Source: Arenimonas sp049195245
Lineage (GTDB): Bacteria > Pseudomonadota > Gammaproteobacteria > Xanthomonadales > Xanthomonadaceae
Assembly: GCF_049195245.1 (NCBI RefSeq)
Contig: NZ_JBMIRR010000021.1
Location: forward strand, 124,001-188,000
Direction: 5' to 3'
Length of the DNA: 64,000 nucleotides
Shown piece by piece: positions 42,425 to 52,379 of the stretch. The stretch's first letter is position 1. Every line of letters begins with the position of its first letter. A program made the position numbers and the translations under genes. Below the pieces are notes generated by a model. It did no database searches. It had not been told where the DNA came from and saw only the letters and a list, made by a program, of their open reading frames with translations.

Positions 42425-44140
42425 TCAGCGCGCCAGCAGTTTCGATGCCAGCCCGCCCGACCGTGCCACCGGTCGCGACAGCGCCGCGTCCACGCTGGCG
42501 CGCGGCGCCCACAGCGCCACCGACTGCTTGGCGCGCGACAGCGCCGTGTACAGCAGCTGCCGCGACAGGATGCGGTGGTCCGGATCCGGCGGCAGCAGCA
42601 CGGTGGCGTGCGTGTACTCGCTGCCCTGGCTCTTGTGGATGGTGATGGCCCAGGCCGCGTCATGCGCCGGCAGGGCCCCGGGTGCGAACGCGCGTGCACC
42701 GCCTTCGTCCTCGAACCAGACCTGCAGCCGGCCCTCGCCGTCGCGCAGGCACAGGCCCAGGTCGCCGTTGAACAGGCCCGCGCCGTAGTGGTTGCGGGTG
42801 ACCATCACCACGCGGCCCGGATACCAGTCCTGGTCGCCGGGCACGCGCCAGCGCTGGCGCAGCTGGCGCTCGATGATCGAGTTGAGGGCGTCGGCACCGT
42901 AAGGACCGTCGCGCAGTGCGCACAGCAGCTGATGCTGCGCCAGCAGGCGCAGCGCCGCCGCGGCACTTTCGCCATCGCTCACGTCCGGCGGCGCGCCGCG
43001 ATCGGCCAGGGCATCGGCCCAGCGCCGGGCCTCGCGTGCCACTGCGGCCGGGGACTCCAGGGCCAGCAGCCGGGCGCGGTCGCCCGCGGCCGCCAGCGCG
43101 TCGGCCAGCGCCGTCGCATCGCCCTCGCGCACGGCGCGATTCACAGGCTGCAGGGCACCGTGCGCGCGAAAGCTGTGCTGCAGCCGCACCAGGTCGGGCG
43201 CGGCCTCGGCTTCCATCACCGCCACCAGGTCCATCAACACCGAACCCGCGCCGACCGGGTTGAGCTGGTCGGCATCACCCACCAGCACCAGCACCGCGTC
43301 TTCGCGCAGCGCGCGCAGCAGCGCGCGCAGCTGCGCCAGGTCGAGCATGGACGCTTCATCCACCACCACGATGCCTGCGGCGATGGGCGAGGCCGGGCCG
43401 CGGCGGAACGCGTTGAGCGCGGGAGACCAGCCGAGCAGGCGATGCACGGTGAGGGCCTCGCCCGTCGGCAGCGCGTCCAGCGCCGGCTGCCAGTCGGCCG
43501 GCAGGTGCGCGCGCAGGCGCGCCGATTCCTGCCGCAGCGACTGCACCAGCCGCTGCGCCGCCTTGCCGGTGGGCGCGGCCACGGCAATGCCCTCGCCCGC
43601 CGCGCCGTCGCGCTGCAGGCGCAGCAGCATGCGCAGCACCGTGGTGGTCTTGCCGGTGCCGGGGCCGCCGGTGAGCACGAAGAAACGGCGGCCACCCACC
43701 GCCGCAACGGCCGCCCGCTGCGCACCGTCGCGCGCGGGATCGCCGTCGGGAAACAGCGTCGCCAGCACGTCCGGATCCAGTGGCCGCGCGACACCCGCGG
43801 CACGACGCGCGCGGATGGCGGCCGCCACTTCCGACTCGTGCTGGTGGTTGCGCCAGAGATAGAAGCGCCCGTCGGCATCGAGCACGAAGGACGAAGGCGT
43901 GCCGCCGTCGCCGACCAGCGGCTCGCGCCGCAGCGCGTCGCAGGCCTGCGGATCCAGCGGCGCCAGGGCGGTGTCGCCGGACAGCTCGGCCACCGCGACG
44001 CGGCCCGCCAGCTCCGCCAGCCGTGCGCCGCCGCCATGGGCCAGCACCCAGCGCGAGATCGCGCGCGCCAGCGCGCGTTCGTGCAGCGGGCCGTCGCTGC
44101 CGGCCTCGGGCGCGCGGGCGTCGTAGCGGGGCGCGCTCAT
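42425..44140 (-). CDS. recD: Exodeoxyribonuclease V subunit alpha (RecD)
   Basis: RecD is the 5'-3' helicase of RecBCD, unwinding duplex ends during recombinational repair. It has 571 residues; the ATG at 44140 overlaps the recB stop (ATGA). Walker A FVLTGGPGTGKTTTVLRML (about 155-170), the AAPTGKAAQRL motif, VVDEASMLDLAQL (Walker B), LVLVGDADQLNPVGAGSVL, and the C-terminal AWAITIHKSQGSEYTHATVLL and LLYTALSRAKQSVAL are all present. The N-terminal 150 residues form the RecB-binding region. It is the last gene of the recCBD operon. Confidence 0.97.
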   Translation of the reverse strand: MSAPRYDARAPEAGSDGPLHERALARAISRWVLAHGGGARLAELAGRVAVAELSGDTALAPLDPQACDALRREPLVGDGGTPSSFVLDADGRFYLWRNHQHESEVAAAIRARRAAGVARPLDPDVLATLFPDGDPARDGAQRAAVAAVGGRRFFVLTGGPGTGKTTTVLRMLLRLQRDGAAGEGIAVAAPTGKAAQRLVQSLRQESARLRAHLPADWQPALDALPTGEALTVHRLLGWSPALNAFRRGPASPIAAGIVVVDEASMLDLAQLRALLRALREDAVLVLVGDADQLNPVGAGSVLMDLVAVMEAEAAPDLVRLQHSFRAHGALQPVNRAVREGDATALADALAAAGDRARLLALESPAAVAREARRWADALADRGAPPDVSDGESAAAALRLLAQHQLLCALRDGPYGADALNSIIERQLRQRWRVPGDQDWYPGRVVMVTRNHYGAGLFNGDLGLCLRDGEGRLQVWFEDEGGARAFAPGALPAHDAAWAITIHKSQGSEYTHATVLLPPDPDHRILSRQLLYTALSRAKQSVALWAPRASVDAALSRPVARSGGLASKLLAR

Positions 44141-47100
44141 GCGGACACTCCGGCCTGGCACAGCGCGGCATCCACGGCCGCGACCAGCGCATCATCGAAC
44201 CGGCCGGCGTATACGCCCGCACCCGGGGCCAGGCCGGCCGCGCGTACGAACAGGTAGATGTAGTCGCCCAAGTGCCGCGATGGCGAATAGTCGGGCAGCC
44301 GCTGGCGCAGGAAACGATGCACGGCCACGGTGTAAAGCAAGGCCTGCAGGCGGTAGTGGCTGTGGTCCATCGCCGCCCGCAGCGCCGGCCCGGTGTAGTC
44401 GGCGGTGTGCTCGCCCAGCCAGTTGCCCTTGTAGTCGAGCACGTGGAAGCGGCCTTCGTGTTCGAACACCAGGTCGATCTTGCCGGTCATCAGGCCGCGC
44501 AGGCGCTCGGCGGCCAGCGGCGGCACCAGGTCCGGGTCGCCATGCGCGGCACAGGCCTCGCGCAGCCGCGACAGGCGGGCGTCGTCGAGACGGAAGTGGA
44601 AGGCCATTTCGGCACGCTGGCGCGACGCCGGCACGTCGCCGAGCCGCAAGCCGGGCAGCAGCTCCGCCGCCAGCGCCTCGTCCATGCGCCGGGCCAGCAC
44701 CGGCACCAGCATTGGCAGCGGAACCTCGCCGGCGCGCACGCCGGAAGCTTCCAGCTCGCGGCGCAGCAGCGGGTGCTGTTCCGCCAGCGGCAGGTCGTGG
44801 CGCCGGTGTTCGAAGGCCGCATGCAGCGCATTGCCGAACGCGGCGCCGCGCACGCTGGCCAGCGCCAGCAGCCCCGGATGCGGCTCTGCGTCAGGCGGCA
44901 CAGCCTCGATGGCGCTGGCATCCAGGGCTTCGTCCTGTGCCGGCGCGTCCTCGGTGGCGGCCAGGCGATGGCCGCTCACCAGCGTGGTGAAGCTCAGGCG
45001 CTGGCGCAGCGCGGTGGCAGTCGGCTCGGGCAGCGCGATCCGCGGCGACGCATCGCCCGCCGCGAGCGGCATCGCGGCCGGCACGTCGGGCCAGCCCGCA
45101 TCGTGCCAGGCCACCTGGGGCATCGCCGGCGCGGCGCCGTCCGCCAGTACGCGCGCCACCATCGCATCCAGCGGCGAGCGGTCGGGGTCGGCCTTGGGCT
45201 TGGAACTGTTGCCCGTGCCGCGCTCCGGGTCCAGGGCATACACATGGCAGGCGTGGATCGCTCGGGTGAGCGCGACATACAGCGTGCGGAAGCGTTCATC
45301 CTGCAGCTCCCAGCGCGCGGCCAGCCGCGCCGCTTCGTCGAACGCCGCCAGGCGCCCGCCTTCGGGCAAGGGCACCAGGTAAGGCGTGGGCTGGTTGCCG
45401 GCCACCTGCGCCCACATCAGCGGCAGCAACACCACGTTGAACTCCAGGCCCTTGCTGCGGTGCAGGGTCATCAGCTGCACGCGCCGCACGTCGGACTCCA
45501 GTCGCGGCTGGCGTTCGTCGGCGCTGTCGGCATCGCCTTCCTCGCGGCGCTGTGCCCCCAGCCAGGCCAGCAGCTCGCGCGGGCCGCCGCCGCGCTCGGC
45601 GCGCAGCTGCAGCAGCTCGCCCAGCTGCCGCAGGTCGGCCAGCTCACGTTCGCCGCCCGGCGCCGCCAGCAGCCGCGGGGCGGCGTCGCGCGCCAGCTGC
45701 CCGCACAGCGCCAGCACGCCGTCGCGCTGCCAGCGTTCGCGCAGCGCGGCGCGGCGTGCCGACAGCGTCGGCCACTGCGGGGAATGGGCATCCAGCGACG
45801 CCAGCATCGCCAGGTCGCCGCCCCACAGGCGCGTCAGCAGCGCGGCGCGCAGCGCGGGCTCGCTGTCGGCGTCCAGCACTGCGGCCAGCACCAGGTGCAG
45901 CTCGAAGGCCATGTCGCCGGCGAACACGCTGTCGCGCGCACCGCCGACGCAGGGCACGCGGCGCGCCTGCAGCAGGGCGCGCAGGCTGGCGATGTCGCGG
46001 TTGGTGGGCAGCAGCACGGCGATGTCGCCGGGGCGCAGCGGGCGCGCGCCGATGCAGTGGCGACGCTCGGCCAGCATGCCGGCGATCTGGTCGGCGCAGG
46101 CCACCAGTGCGTCGCGCCGGCGCCGCGGCTGTCCGTCCGGTGCCGGCGCGCGATAGTGCAGCTGCAGCGGCTGCGCCAGCGCGACGCCGTCGACGGTGTA
46201 GGGCTGCTTGTCGCGACGGTCGCTGGCGGCCACCGGCCGGTAGCGCACGTCTTCGCTGCCCGAGCGCCCCAGCGTTTCGCCGCCGGCCGCGTACCACTGG
46301 TTCACGGCCTGCACGTAGCCACGCGAGCTGCGATGGTTGGTAACCAGTTCCAGCAGGTGCTGGGCATCGCCGCGCGCGCGGCGGTAGGCGTGGATGTCGC
46401 CGCCGCGGAAACCGTAGATCGCCTGCTTGGGATCGCCGATCATCACCAGCCGGCCGCGTTGATGTCCGTCCGCATCGCGGTACAGGCGATCGAGGATGCC
46501 GTACTGCTGGGCATCGGTGTCCTGGAATTCATCCACCAGGGCGACCGGCCAGGCCTGGAACAGCGCATCGGCCAGCGCGCCGTTGGCCACGATCGCGGCG
46601 TGCGCACGGCGGATCATTTCGTCGAAGGTCACCTGGCCACGCGCGGCAAGGCGTTCGTCGCGCCAGCGGCGCGCCTGCTCCACCTGCTGCTGCCAGAAGC
46701 GGTTGAGGGAAACGAAGCGCGCGGCTTCGATCCGCGGCCAGTGCGCATACAGCGCGGCGATGGCCGGATGCGCCAGGAACGCAGCCTGGTGTTCGGGTCG
46801 CACCTGCTTGTCGAGCACCTGGTCGCGCACGAGTTGCAGATGCTCCTGCTTCGGCCAGTCTTCCTCGCCCGCGAACAGGCCGGCCAGGTGCGCCAGGGCC
46901 GTGCGCAGGGCGCCGTTGCTGCGCACGAACCAGCCCGCCGTGTCCACGACGCTGCGCAAGCCCGAGACCAGGTCTTCGGACAGCGACTGCAGCACCGTGG
47001 GCAGGTCCTCGCCCCCGGCATCGATGCGGATGCCCGGCGCCATCAGCTGCCGCAGCTGGCGGGTGAAGGTGGACAGGCGCAGGGCGTCCAGGTCCACGCC

Positions 47101-47646
47101 TTCCGGCGCCGGGCCCTCGCCCTGGTGCAGCACGCGCCAGGCATCGCGGGCCAGCTCCTCGGCCAGGGCCTGGCCCGAGGTGGGTTCGCCGACTTCGAAG
47201 CGGCTGCCGCTCTCGAACGGATGCTCGACCAGGATGCGCTGGCAGAGTCCGTGCAGCGTCCCGACCGGCGCACGATCGAAATCCGCGAGTGCCAGGCGCA
47301 AGCGGCGACGGTCTTCGCTGCGCACGGCAGCCTCGGACCAACGCGCGAGCAGCCAGGCTTCGTCTTCGGTGGGCGGCGTGGCGGCAGACCCGCCCTCGGC
47401 CAGCGCCAGCGCGCGGCGCAACGCCTGGCGCAGGCGTTCGCGCAGCTCCTGCGCGGCGGCGTCGGTGAAGGTGGTGACCACCACCTGCTCCACGCCGAAG
47501 GCCTGCGCCGGTTCCAGCAAAAGGCGCAGGTAGAGCACGGCGATGGTCCAGGTCTTGCCGGTGCCGGCGCTGGCTTCCACCAGCGAACGGCCCGGTGCAT
47601 CCAGCGGCAACTGCGACCAGTGCGCGACGGGAAGCGGTGCGCTCAC
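44137..47646 (-). CDS. recB: Exodeoxyribonuclease V subunit beta (RecB)
   Basis: This 1169-residue RecB is a 3'-5' SF1 helicase plus nuclease. Walker A: LVEASAGTGKTWTIAVLYLR near residue 20. Helicase motifs LVDEFQDTDAQQYGILD (Walker B), MIGDPKQAIYGFRGGD and LMTLHRSKGLEFNVVLLP are present. The C-terminal nuclease domain (about 900-1169) has the metal ligands of RecB (KIDLVFEHEGRFHVLDYKGNWLG). It is slightly shorter than the Escherichia protein (1180). It overlaps both recC and recD by 4 nt, so subunits are made in near-equal amounts. Antisense open frames over it are coding shadows. Confidence 0.97.
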   Translation of the reverse strand: MSAPLPVAHWSQLPLDAPGRSLVEASAGTGKTWTIAVLYLRLLLEPAQAFGVEQVVVTTFTDAAAQELRERLRQALRRALALAEGGSAATPPTEDEAWLLARWSEAAVRSEDRRRLRLALADFDRAPVGTLHGLCQRILVEHPFESGSRFEVGEPTSGQALAEELARDAWRVLHQGEGPAPEGVDLDALRLSTFTRQLRQLMAPGIRIDAGGEDLPTVLQSLSEDLVSGLRSVVDTAGWFVRSNGALRTALAHLAGLFAGEEDWPKQEHLQLVRDQVLDKQVRPEHQAAFLAHPAIAALYAHWPRIEAARFVSLNRFWQQQVEQARRWRDERLAARGQVTFDEMIRRAHAAIVANGALADALFQAWPVALVDEFQDTDAQQYGILDRLYRDADGHQRGRLVMIGDPKQAIYGFRGGDIHAYRRARGDAQHLLELVTNHRSSRGYVQAVNQWYAAGGETLGRSGSEDVRYRPVAASDRRDKQPYTVDGVALAQPLQLHYRAPAPDGQPRRRRDALVACADQIAGMLAERRHCIGARPLRPGDIAVLLPTNRDIASLRALLQARRVPCVGGARDSVFAGDMAFELHLVLAAVLDADSEPALRAALLTRLWGGDLAMLASLDAHSPQWPTLSARRAALRERWQRDGVLALCGQLARDAAPRLLAAPGGERELADLRQLGELLQLRAERGGGPRELLAWLGAQRREEGDADSADERQPRLESDVRRVQLMTLHRSKGLEFNVVLLPLMWAQVAGNQPTPYLVPLPEGGRLAAFDEAARLAARWELQDERFRTLYVALTRAIHACHVYALDPERGTGNSSKPKADPDRSPLDAMVARVLADGAAPAMPQVAWHDAGWPDVPAAMPLAAGDASPRIALPEPTATALRQRLSFTTLVSGHRLAATEDAPAQDEALDASAIEAVPPDAEPHPGLLALASVRGAAFGNALHAAFEHRRHDLPLAEQHPLLRRELEASGVRAGEVPLPMLVPVLARRMDEALAAELLPGLRLGDVPASRQRAEMAFHFRLDDARLSRLREACAAHGDPDLVPPLAAERLRGLMTGKIDLVFEHEGRFHVLDYKGNWLGEHTADYTGPALRAAMDHSHYRLQALLYTVAVHRFLRQRLPDYSPSRHLGDYIYLFVRAAGLAPGAGVYAGRFDDALVAAVDAALCQAGVSA

Positions 47647-50600
47647 TCCGCACCTCCGTTGCCCAGCAGCAGGTGCTGGGCCAGGTCATCGGCGCAGCGC
47701 TTGAGCCGATCAAAGTCTTCGGTGCCGTCCTCGAAGTCGAGGCCACGGCCCAGCAGGCGGGCATAGCCCGGCGCGTAGTTGCGCTCGGCCTGCCACGCGC
47801 CGAGCGCGGCCTCGTCGCGCTGCTGCAGTGCGATCGCGGCCGCGGCGCGCGGGAAATACCAGGCCGGCCGCGTGGCCGGGCTGGCCCACAGTTCCAGCAG
47901 GGCCAGCACGCGGGGCTCGAGATCGGTGGCGAAACCCGCCCAGCCCGACTCGCCGGCACGCACGAAATCGGCGTCCCACTGCGCGATGCCGGCCTGCCAC
48001 AGGCCATCGGGCCGGCTGCCGGCGCGCGGCTTGGCCGGTGGCTTCTGCACCAGCGCGCACAGGTGCACCCGGCGCGATGCGTTCTCAGGCGCCAGCCGCA
48101 CCATCGCCCAGGCCAGGAACAGCGGGATGCGCTCGCGCAGGTCGAGCTCGTTTTCTTTTTCCCGGTTCGGGAAGGCTTCGATCACGTAGAGCGCATCGCC
48201 GCCGTCGTAGGTGTTGCCGGCCTCGCCCGTGACCTGGAAGCGGCCGAAGCCGCGCCGCATCGGCAGCGGCGACGGAGGCGGCAAGCCCGCGGCCAGCAGT
48301 CCGGCCAGCTCGGTGCGTTCGCGTGCGGTGGCATCCACCGCGCGCGCGGCCTCGAGTTCCTTGCGCCAGGCCGTATCGCCCAGGCGGCCCGCAGGCAGCA
48401 GGCCGGCCAGCCGCAGCGCTTCGGGTGCCGCGCCATCGCGCGGCGCGTGCGGGTCGGCCAGGAAGTGCAGGCACAGGGCGCGCGCCGGAGAGTCCAGTCG
48501 CTCCATGCGCGCTTCCAGCGGTTCGTCCTCCGCCAGGCCGGCCTCGTCGAGCGCGTCGAGCCGGGCGCCCAGGCGATCGGCCAGCTGCACGCGCGCGGGG
48601 TCGCGGAAGTAGCGGCGCAGCTGGGCCAGCGAGACCTCGCACGGCGCGTCGCCGGCAGCCGCAGGCCCGTCGGTGATCAGCGTGCGCGCGCCCGCATCGG
48701 TGCCGACCATGTCCGCGAAGGCGGGACTGAAGGAGAACAGGCGTGGATCGCGGCCATCGAAGTAGGCGGCGTGGAAAGGCTGCAGGCGATGGTCCACCCG
48801 CCAGGCCGGCGACGCGGGACGCTCGTCGTCCTCCGCTGCATCGCCGGCAGGCCCGGGGTCCTGGGCGGCTTCGGCCTCGAGCGGACGGGCATCGGCGGGG
48901 GGCAGCGCCGCCATCAGCTCGGCCAGCGGCGCGGCGGGGTTGCGCACGCTGCCGTCGAGTTCGTCATGGGCGACGTAGCTCAGGTGCAGCGCATCGCGCG
49001 CCGACATCAGCGTTTCCAGGAACAGGTAACGGTCGTCGCTGCGCACGTCGCGGTCGCCGAGCCGTCGCAGTCCGGGACGTCCGATGGGATCGAGGCCGGC
49101 ATCGGCGTCATTGCGCGGATACTCGCCTTCGTTCAATCCCAGCACCGCGACCACGCGGAAGGGAATGGCGCGCTGCGGCACCATGCCGCACACGGTCATG
49201 CCGCCGGCCAGGAAACGCTGGCGATCGGGCACCGCGGACAGACGCTCCTGCAGCCATTGCCGGACCACGGCGAAGGCCAGCGGCGGGTCCAGTCCCAGTT
49301 CGCCGGGCTCGCTGGCCAGCGAGCGCACCAGGGCGCGCAGCTGGTCCATCGCCTCGAGCGAGCGCGGGTCGTCGAAATCGGGCTGCAGCAGCGCGTCGAG
49401 CCGTTCCTCCAGCCGGCGCGCCCAGTCCGACGCCGGCCGGTCGCGCGCGACGTCGGCGCGCAGCGCAGCGATCTGCTGAAGCAGGTGGTCGAGCGCGCCC
49501 AGCGACTGGCTGGCACCGGCGGCCACGCCGCTCAGGGGCACCAGCGCGTCGCCATCGGGCAGCCGCAGCACGGCGTCGTCGCTTTCCTGGCCATGGATGA
49601 AGCCCGCGACCAGGCGGTCCATTGCCCAGGCCAGCGTGTGCGCGTCGGTCGCGGGCACGCCCATCGCGGCGCGGTCGTCGGCGTCCAGCCCCCACGCGGC
49701 GCGGGCGCGCGCGAGCCAGCGGGTGAGCGTGTCGAGGTCGCCTTCGTCCAGGCCGAGCCGGCGCAGCACCGGTGCCTGGCCCAGGAAATCGAGCAGCTCC
49801 GGCGCGGTGAGGCGCGCGCCGGGCAGGCCCAGCAGCTGCGTGAAGGCGGCATACAGCGGCTGCGCCCGCGCCATCGGAACGTCGGCCAGGTGATAGGGCA
49901 AGGGCCCTTCCGCGCGGCCGGCTTCGCCGAAAACCGCCGGCAGCAGCGGCAGATAGGCGCCGATGTCGGGCGCCATGACCACGATGTCGGCGGCTTCCAG
50001 GCTGGCGTCGGCGGCGCGCTCGCGCAGCAGGGCGTCGCGCAGCGCCTCCAGTTCGCGCAAGCGGGAGTGGCAGGCGTGGACTCGCAGGCTGCGGTCCTGC
50101 AGGCGCTCGTCGCGCGGGCGTGGATCGTGGCCCATCAGCGCGGGGTCGAGCGTGCGCAGGCTCTGCTGCACGCGGTGCAGCAGGCAGGCGGGCGTGGCAT
50201 CGCCGGGCAGCTCGTCGCGGAAGTGGCGGATGTCGAGCGACGCTTCCAGCTGCTGGATGCTGAGCATGAAGTGCTGGCCCAGGCGCCCCCAGGCGGCCAG
50301 CAGCGGATGGTCCTGGTCGAGGAACCACGCGGAGGCCTCGCTGCCATGCGGATCGGCCGCCACCTCGAGCAGGCGCGCACGCGGGCTGCGCAGGCCGGCC
50401 CAGAACTCGCGGCACGGATCGGGCAGGTAGAACACCACGGGCCGGTGCACGGCAAGCGCCTGCAGCACGGCCAGTTCGGCCGGGGCAATGTGGCTCAGGC
50501 CGAACACATGCAAGGGATCGGTCGCACCGACATCGACCTCGCGCTGGCGGAGTACGGCCGCCAGCTCGGCCAGGCGTTCGCCGCGATGCGGCTCCTTCAA

Positions 50601-51149
50601 CGACTGCCGCAGCTGCCGCCACAGGGCCGGATGGAAACCGGCCTCAGGGAAGGTGGGCCGCGTGTAGCTCCAGTCCTCGAGCCAGTCCGGCCGGTAGGCC
50701 ATGTACTGGATGTAGATTCGCGCCAGCCGGTCGGCCAGCTGGAAACGGCGCAGGGCGCGGTCGGGGCCGGCAAGGTAAGCCTGCAGCGACGGATGGGCAG
50801 GGGCGTCGAGCAGCGCGTGCACGCGCCAGCGCAGCGACTCGCGCCGCCAGGCGCGCGGCGACACCGCGTTTTCTCCCAGCACCTGCCGGGCGAGGCCGTC
50901 GAGGAAGGTGGTGGGCAGCACGATGTCCAGGTTGGCCACCACGCTCGCCGGCCCGCGCTCCGCCGCCAGGGCGCCCGCCAGCCACTGGCGCATGCCCGGA
51001 TGGGCCGCGACCACGGTCTGGGGGCTGAGCACGGCATCGGGAGGCTGGGTGGCCAGCAGGTGGTCCAGCGGCTCCAGCAGCGCCTCGAGCCGGCTGGCCC
51101 GAAACACCGTGATTCCTTCGCTGGCGCGCTGTTTCCAATCCCCGGGCAT
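47643..51149 (-). CDS. recC: Exodeoxyribonuclease V subunit gamma (RecC)
   Basis: This 1168-residue RecC, the Chi-recognition and strand-splitting subunit of RecBCD. The N-terminal defunct helicase domain begins ITVFRASRLEALLEPLDHLL, with SPQTVVAAHPGMRQWLA matching family consensus. HVFGLSHIAPAELAVLQALAVHRPV, VMAPDIGAYLP and MTVCGMVPQRAIPFRVVAVLGLNEGEYPR are RecC landmarks. The length fits (Escherichia 1122). It is first in recC-recB-recD; 231 nt upstream of it separates the divergent 64-residue gene. It overlaps recB by 4 nt. Confidence 0.97.
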   Translation of the reverse strand: MPGDWKQRASEGITVFRASRLEALLEPLDHLLATQPPDAVLSPQTVVAAHPGMRQWLAGALAAERGPASVVANLDIVLPTTFLDGLARQVLGENAVSPRAWRRESLRWRVHALLDAPAHPSLQAYLAGPDRALRRFQLADRLARIYIQYMAYRPDWLEDWSYTRPTFPEAGFHPALWRQLRQSLKEPHRGERLAELAAVLRQREVDVGATDPLHVFGLSHIAPAELAVLQALAVHRPVVFYLPDPCREFWAGLRSPRARLLEVAADPHGSEASAWFLDQDHPLLAAWGRLGQHFMLSIQQLEASLDIRHFRDELPGDATPACLLHRVQQSLRTLDPALMGHDPRPRDERLQDRSLRVHACHSRLRELEALRDALLRERAADASLEAADIVVMAPDIGAYLPLLPAVFGEAGRAEGPLPYHLADVPMARAQPLYAAFTQLLGLPGARLTAPELLDFLGQAPVLRRLGLDEGDLDTLTRWLARARAAWGLDADDRAAMGVPATDAHTLAWAMDRLVAGFIHGQESDDAVLRLPDGDALVPLSGVAAGASQSLGALDHLLQQIAALRADVARDRPASDWARRLEERLDALLQPDFDDPRSLEAMDQLRALVRSLASEPGELGLDPPLAFAVVRQWLQERLSAVPDRQRFLAGGMTVCGMVPQRAIPFRVVAVLGLNEGEYPRNDADAGLDPIGRPGLRRLGDRDVRSDDRYLFLETLMSARDALHLSYVAHDELDGSVRNPAAPLAELMAALPPADARPLEAEAAQDPGPAGDAAEDDERPASPAWRVDHRLQPFHAAYFDGRDPRLFSFSPAFADMVGTDAGARTLITDGPAAAGDAPCEVSLAQLRRYFRDPARVQLADRLGARLDALDEAGLAEDEPLEARMERLDSPARALCLHFLADPHAPRDGAAPEALRLAGLLPAGRLGDTAWRKELEAARAVDATARERTELAGLLAAGLPPPSPLPMRRGFGRFQVTGEAGNTYDGGDALYVIEAFPNREKENELDLRERIPLFLAWAMVRLAPENASRRVHLCALVQKPPAKPRAGSRPDGLWQAGIAQWDADFVRAGESGWAGFATDLEPRVLALLELWASPATRPAWYFPRAAAAIALQQRDEAALGAWQAERNYAPGYARLLGRGLDFEDGTEDFDRLKRCADDLAQHLLLGNGGAE

Positions 51150-51263
51150 CGCTACAGCCTAGCCGATCAAGGCCGGCAGCCTAGCCGTCGCCGGTCTCGT
51201 CCGGCGAGACGGGGACCGGTCGGATTGCAAATCGAAGTCCGGGCCGGAAGGCACCGGGCAGTT

Positions 51264-51284
51264 CGCCGGGCAGTTTGCCCGGCG
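51264..51284. promoter_or_regulatory. Hairpin in the recC / small-gene divergent gap
   Basis: The arms CGCCGGGC and GCCCGGCG (8 bp, perfect) enclose AGTTT. A second weaker dyad, GTCTCG-TCCGG-CGAGAC, lies just before it near 51206-51222. No T-tract follows, so an operator is as likely as a terminator. No clear promoter boxes were seen in 51150-51380. Confidence 0.35.
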
Positions 51285-51380
51285 GCGACCGCAAAGCCGC
51301 GTGGTTGCGGGCTCTCCCGCGCTGGCACGGTTCCTGCTCAGGCTATTCCACCCCAAAGATTCCAACGCCTGGAGCCTGCG

Positions 51381-51575
51381 ATGACCGTGCTGATGCGAGA
51401 AGAACTCAACGACGCCGACCTGGCCTGGGCGGCCGCCGATCCGAGCGTGGCCGCAGTGATGGGACAGGTCGTCCGTGCCCGGCTGGCCCTGGGAGCGATG
51501 ACCGGCGCCGACATGTCACCCGGCCGTCGCGAGCCGATCGATCCCGAGGTGCTGCGCGCCCGGGGTGCCCTGTGA
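51381..51575 (+). CDS. Small acidic protein of unknown function
   Basis: This 64-residue protein starts with ATG and GGAG 7 nt upstream. It has no signal peptide or transmembrane helix; it is helical and acidic (MREELNDADLAWAAADPSVAAVM), then basic and proline-containing towards the end. It ends with GTGA overlapping the GTG start of the next gene by 4 nt, so the two are translationally coupled. A possible cytoplasmic partner or regulator of the exported protein that follows. I do not recognise it. Confidence 0.62.
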   Translation: MTVLMREELNDADLAWAAADPSVAAVMGQVVRARLALGAMTGADMSPGRREPIDPEVLRARGAL

Positions 51576-52249
51576 TCGCGCGGGCGCTGGCCGGCCTGGC
51601 CCTGGTGGGCACGGTGCTGGTTGCCGCCCCGTGGTCCATGAACGAAGTGGCGGCGGACGACACGCGCGTGCTCGCGCCGGTGTCGTCCGCCGCCGAGGCG
51701 CCGGTGACGCGCCTGCACGCCGCCATCGAGAACGCCACCCGTCGCCAGGTTCCCGGCGCGGCGGGCAGCGGGTGGGTGCTGCATACCCTGGACCGTTCCG
51801 GGCCCGGCCTGGGCGGCCAGGAACACATCGTGGCCACCGGCGTGATCACCACGCCCGGCGCCCCCGATACCGAGCTGCGGCTGACCGGACGCTACGACCC
51901 CGACACCGGCGAGCTGACGCGCGTCGCCTACCGCCTGCAGCCCAATGCCGAACGGGCGCGCACCCTGGCCACCACCGACACCACCTGGAGCGTGCAGCGC
52001 GCGGTGCAGCAGGCCTTCGGTGAAGTGGAGCCGGACGCCGGCGTGGTGTTCGCGCTTGATTCGGCCCAGTCCACCCGCGTCGAGGGCGGCGGCCGCCGCT
52101 TCGAAGGCTCAGGCATCGGCAGCTGGGGCCAGGGCGATGCGCGCTTCGTCGCCTTCACCATGACGGTTTCCCGCGACGGCGAGCTGGTCGCCTTCGACTA
52201 CAGCGCCCAGCCGGGCGCGGACAGCCCGGACTACGTCGCCGGCTACTGA
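51572..52249 (+). CDS. Exported protein of unknown function
   Basis: This 225-residue protein starts at GTG 51572 and carries an N-terminal hydrophobic segment (ARALAGLALVGTVLVAAPWSM) that is a likely signal peptide, cleaved near residue 20-28. The mature part is beta-rich (GQEHIVATGVITTPGAPDTELRLTGRYDPDTGELTRVAYRLQ) with repeated acidic turns, suggesting a periplasmic or surface beta-sandwich, and ends in DYVAGY. There are no catalytic signatures. It is coupled to the 64-residue gene upstream and followed by a strong hairpin terminator, so the two form a closed bicistronic unit. Confidence 0.7.
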   Translation: MIARALAGLALVGTVLVAAPWSMNEVAADDTRVLAPVSSAAEAPVTRLHAAIENATRRQVPGAAGSGWVLHTLDRSGPGLGGQEHIVATGVITTPGAPDTELRLTGRYDPDTGELTRVAYRLQPNAERARTLATTDTTWSVQRAVQQAFGEVEPDAGVVFALDSAQSTRVEGGGRRFEGSGIGSWGQGDARFVAFTMTVSRDGELVAFDYSAQPGADSPDYVAGY

Positions 52250-52263
52250 GTTCCCCCCGCGTT

Positions 52264-52299
52264 GGCCCCGTGCCCGACCTCTCTCCCGGGCACGGGGCC
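52264..52299 (+). terminator. Strong GC hairpin ending the small bicistronic unit
   Basis: A perfect 13-bp stem GGCCCCGTGCCCG / CGGGCACGGGGCC with a 10-nt loop begins 14 nt after the stop. There is no T-tract, but stability is extreme, typical of terminators in GC-rich genomes. Confidence 0.7.
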
Positions 52300-52379
52300 G
52301 CCGCCCCCCGACCATCCGCACTGTGCAAGCGGGCCCGGGGCCTCTAGATTCGGCAGCTGATCCCGGGGAAGGACCTGCC

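Noticed and set aside
43780..51575. Very long plus-strand open frames antisense to recB and recC.
   Set aside because: They are Arg/Gln/Ala-rich shadows of the recCBD operon with no family similarity; recBCD motifs are unambiguous on the minus strand.
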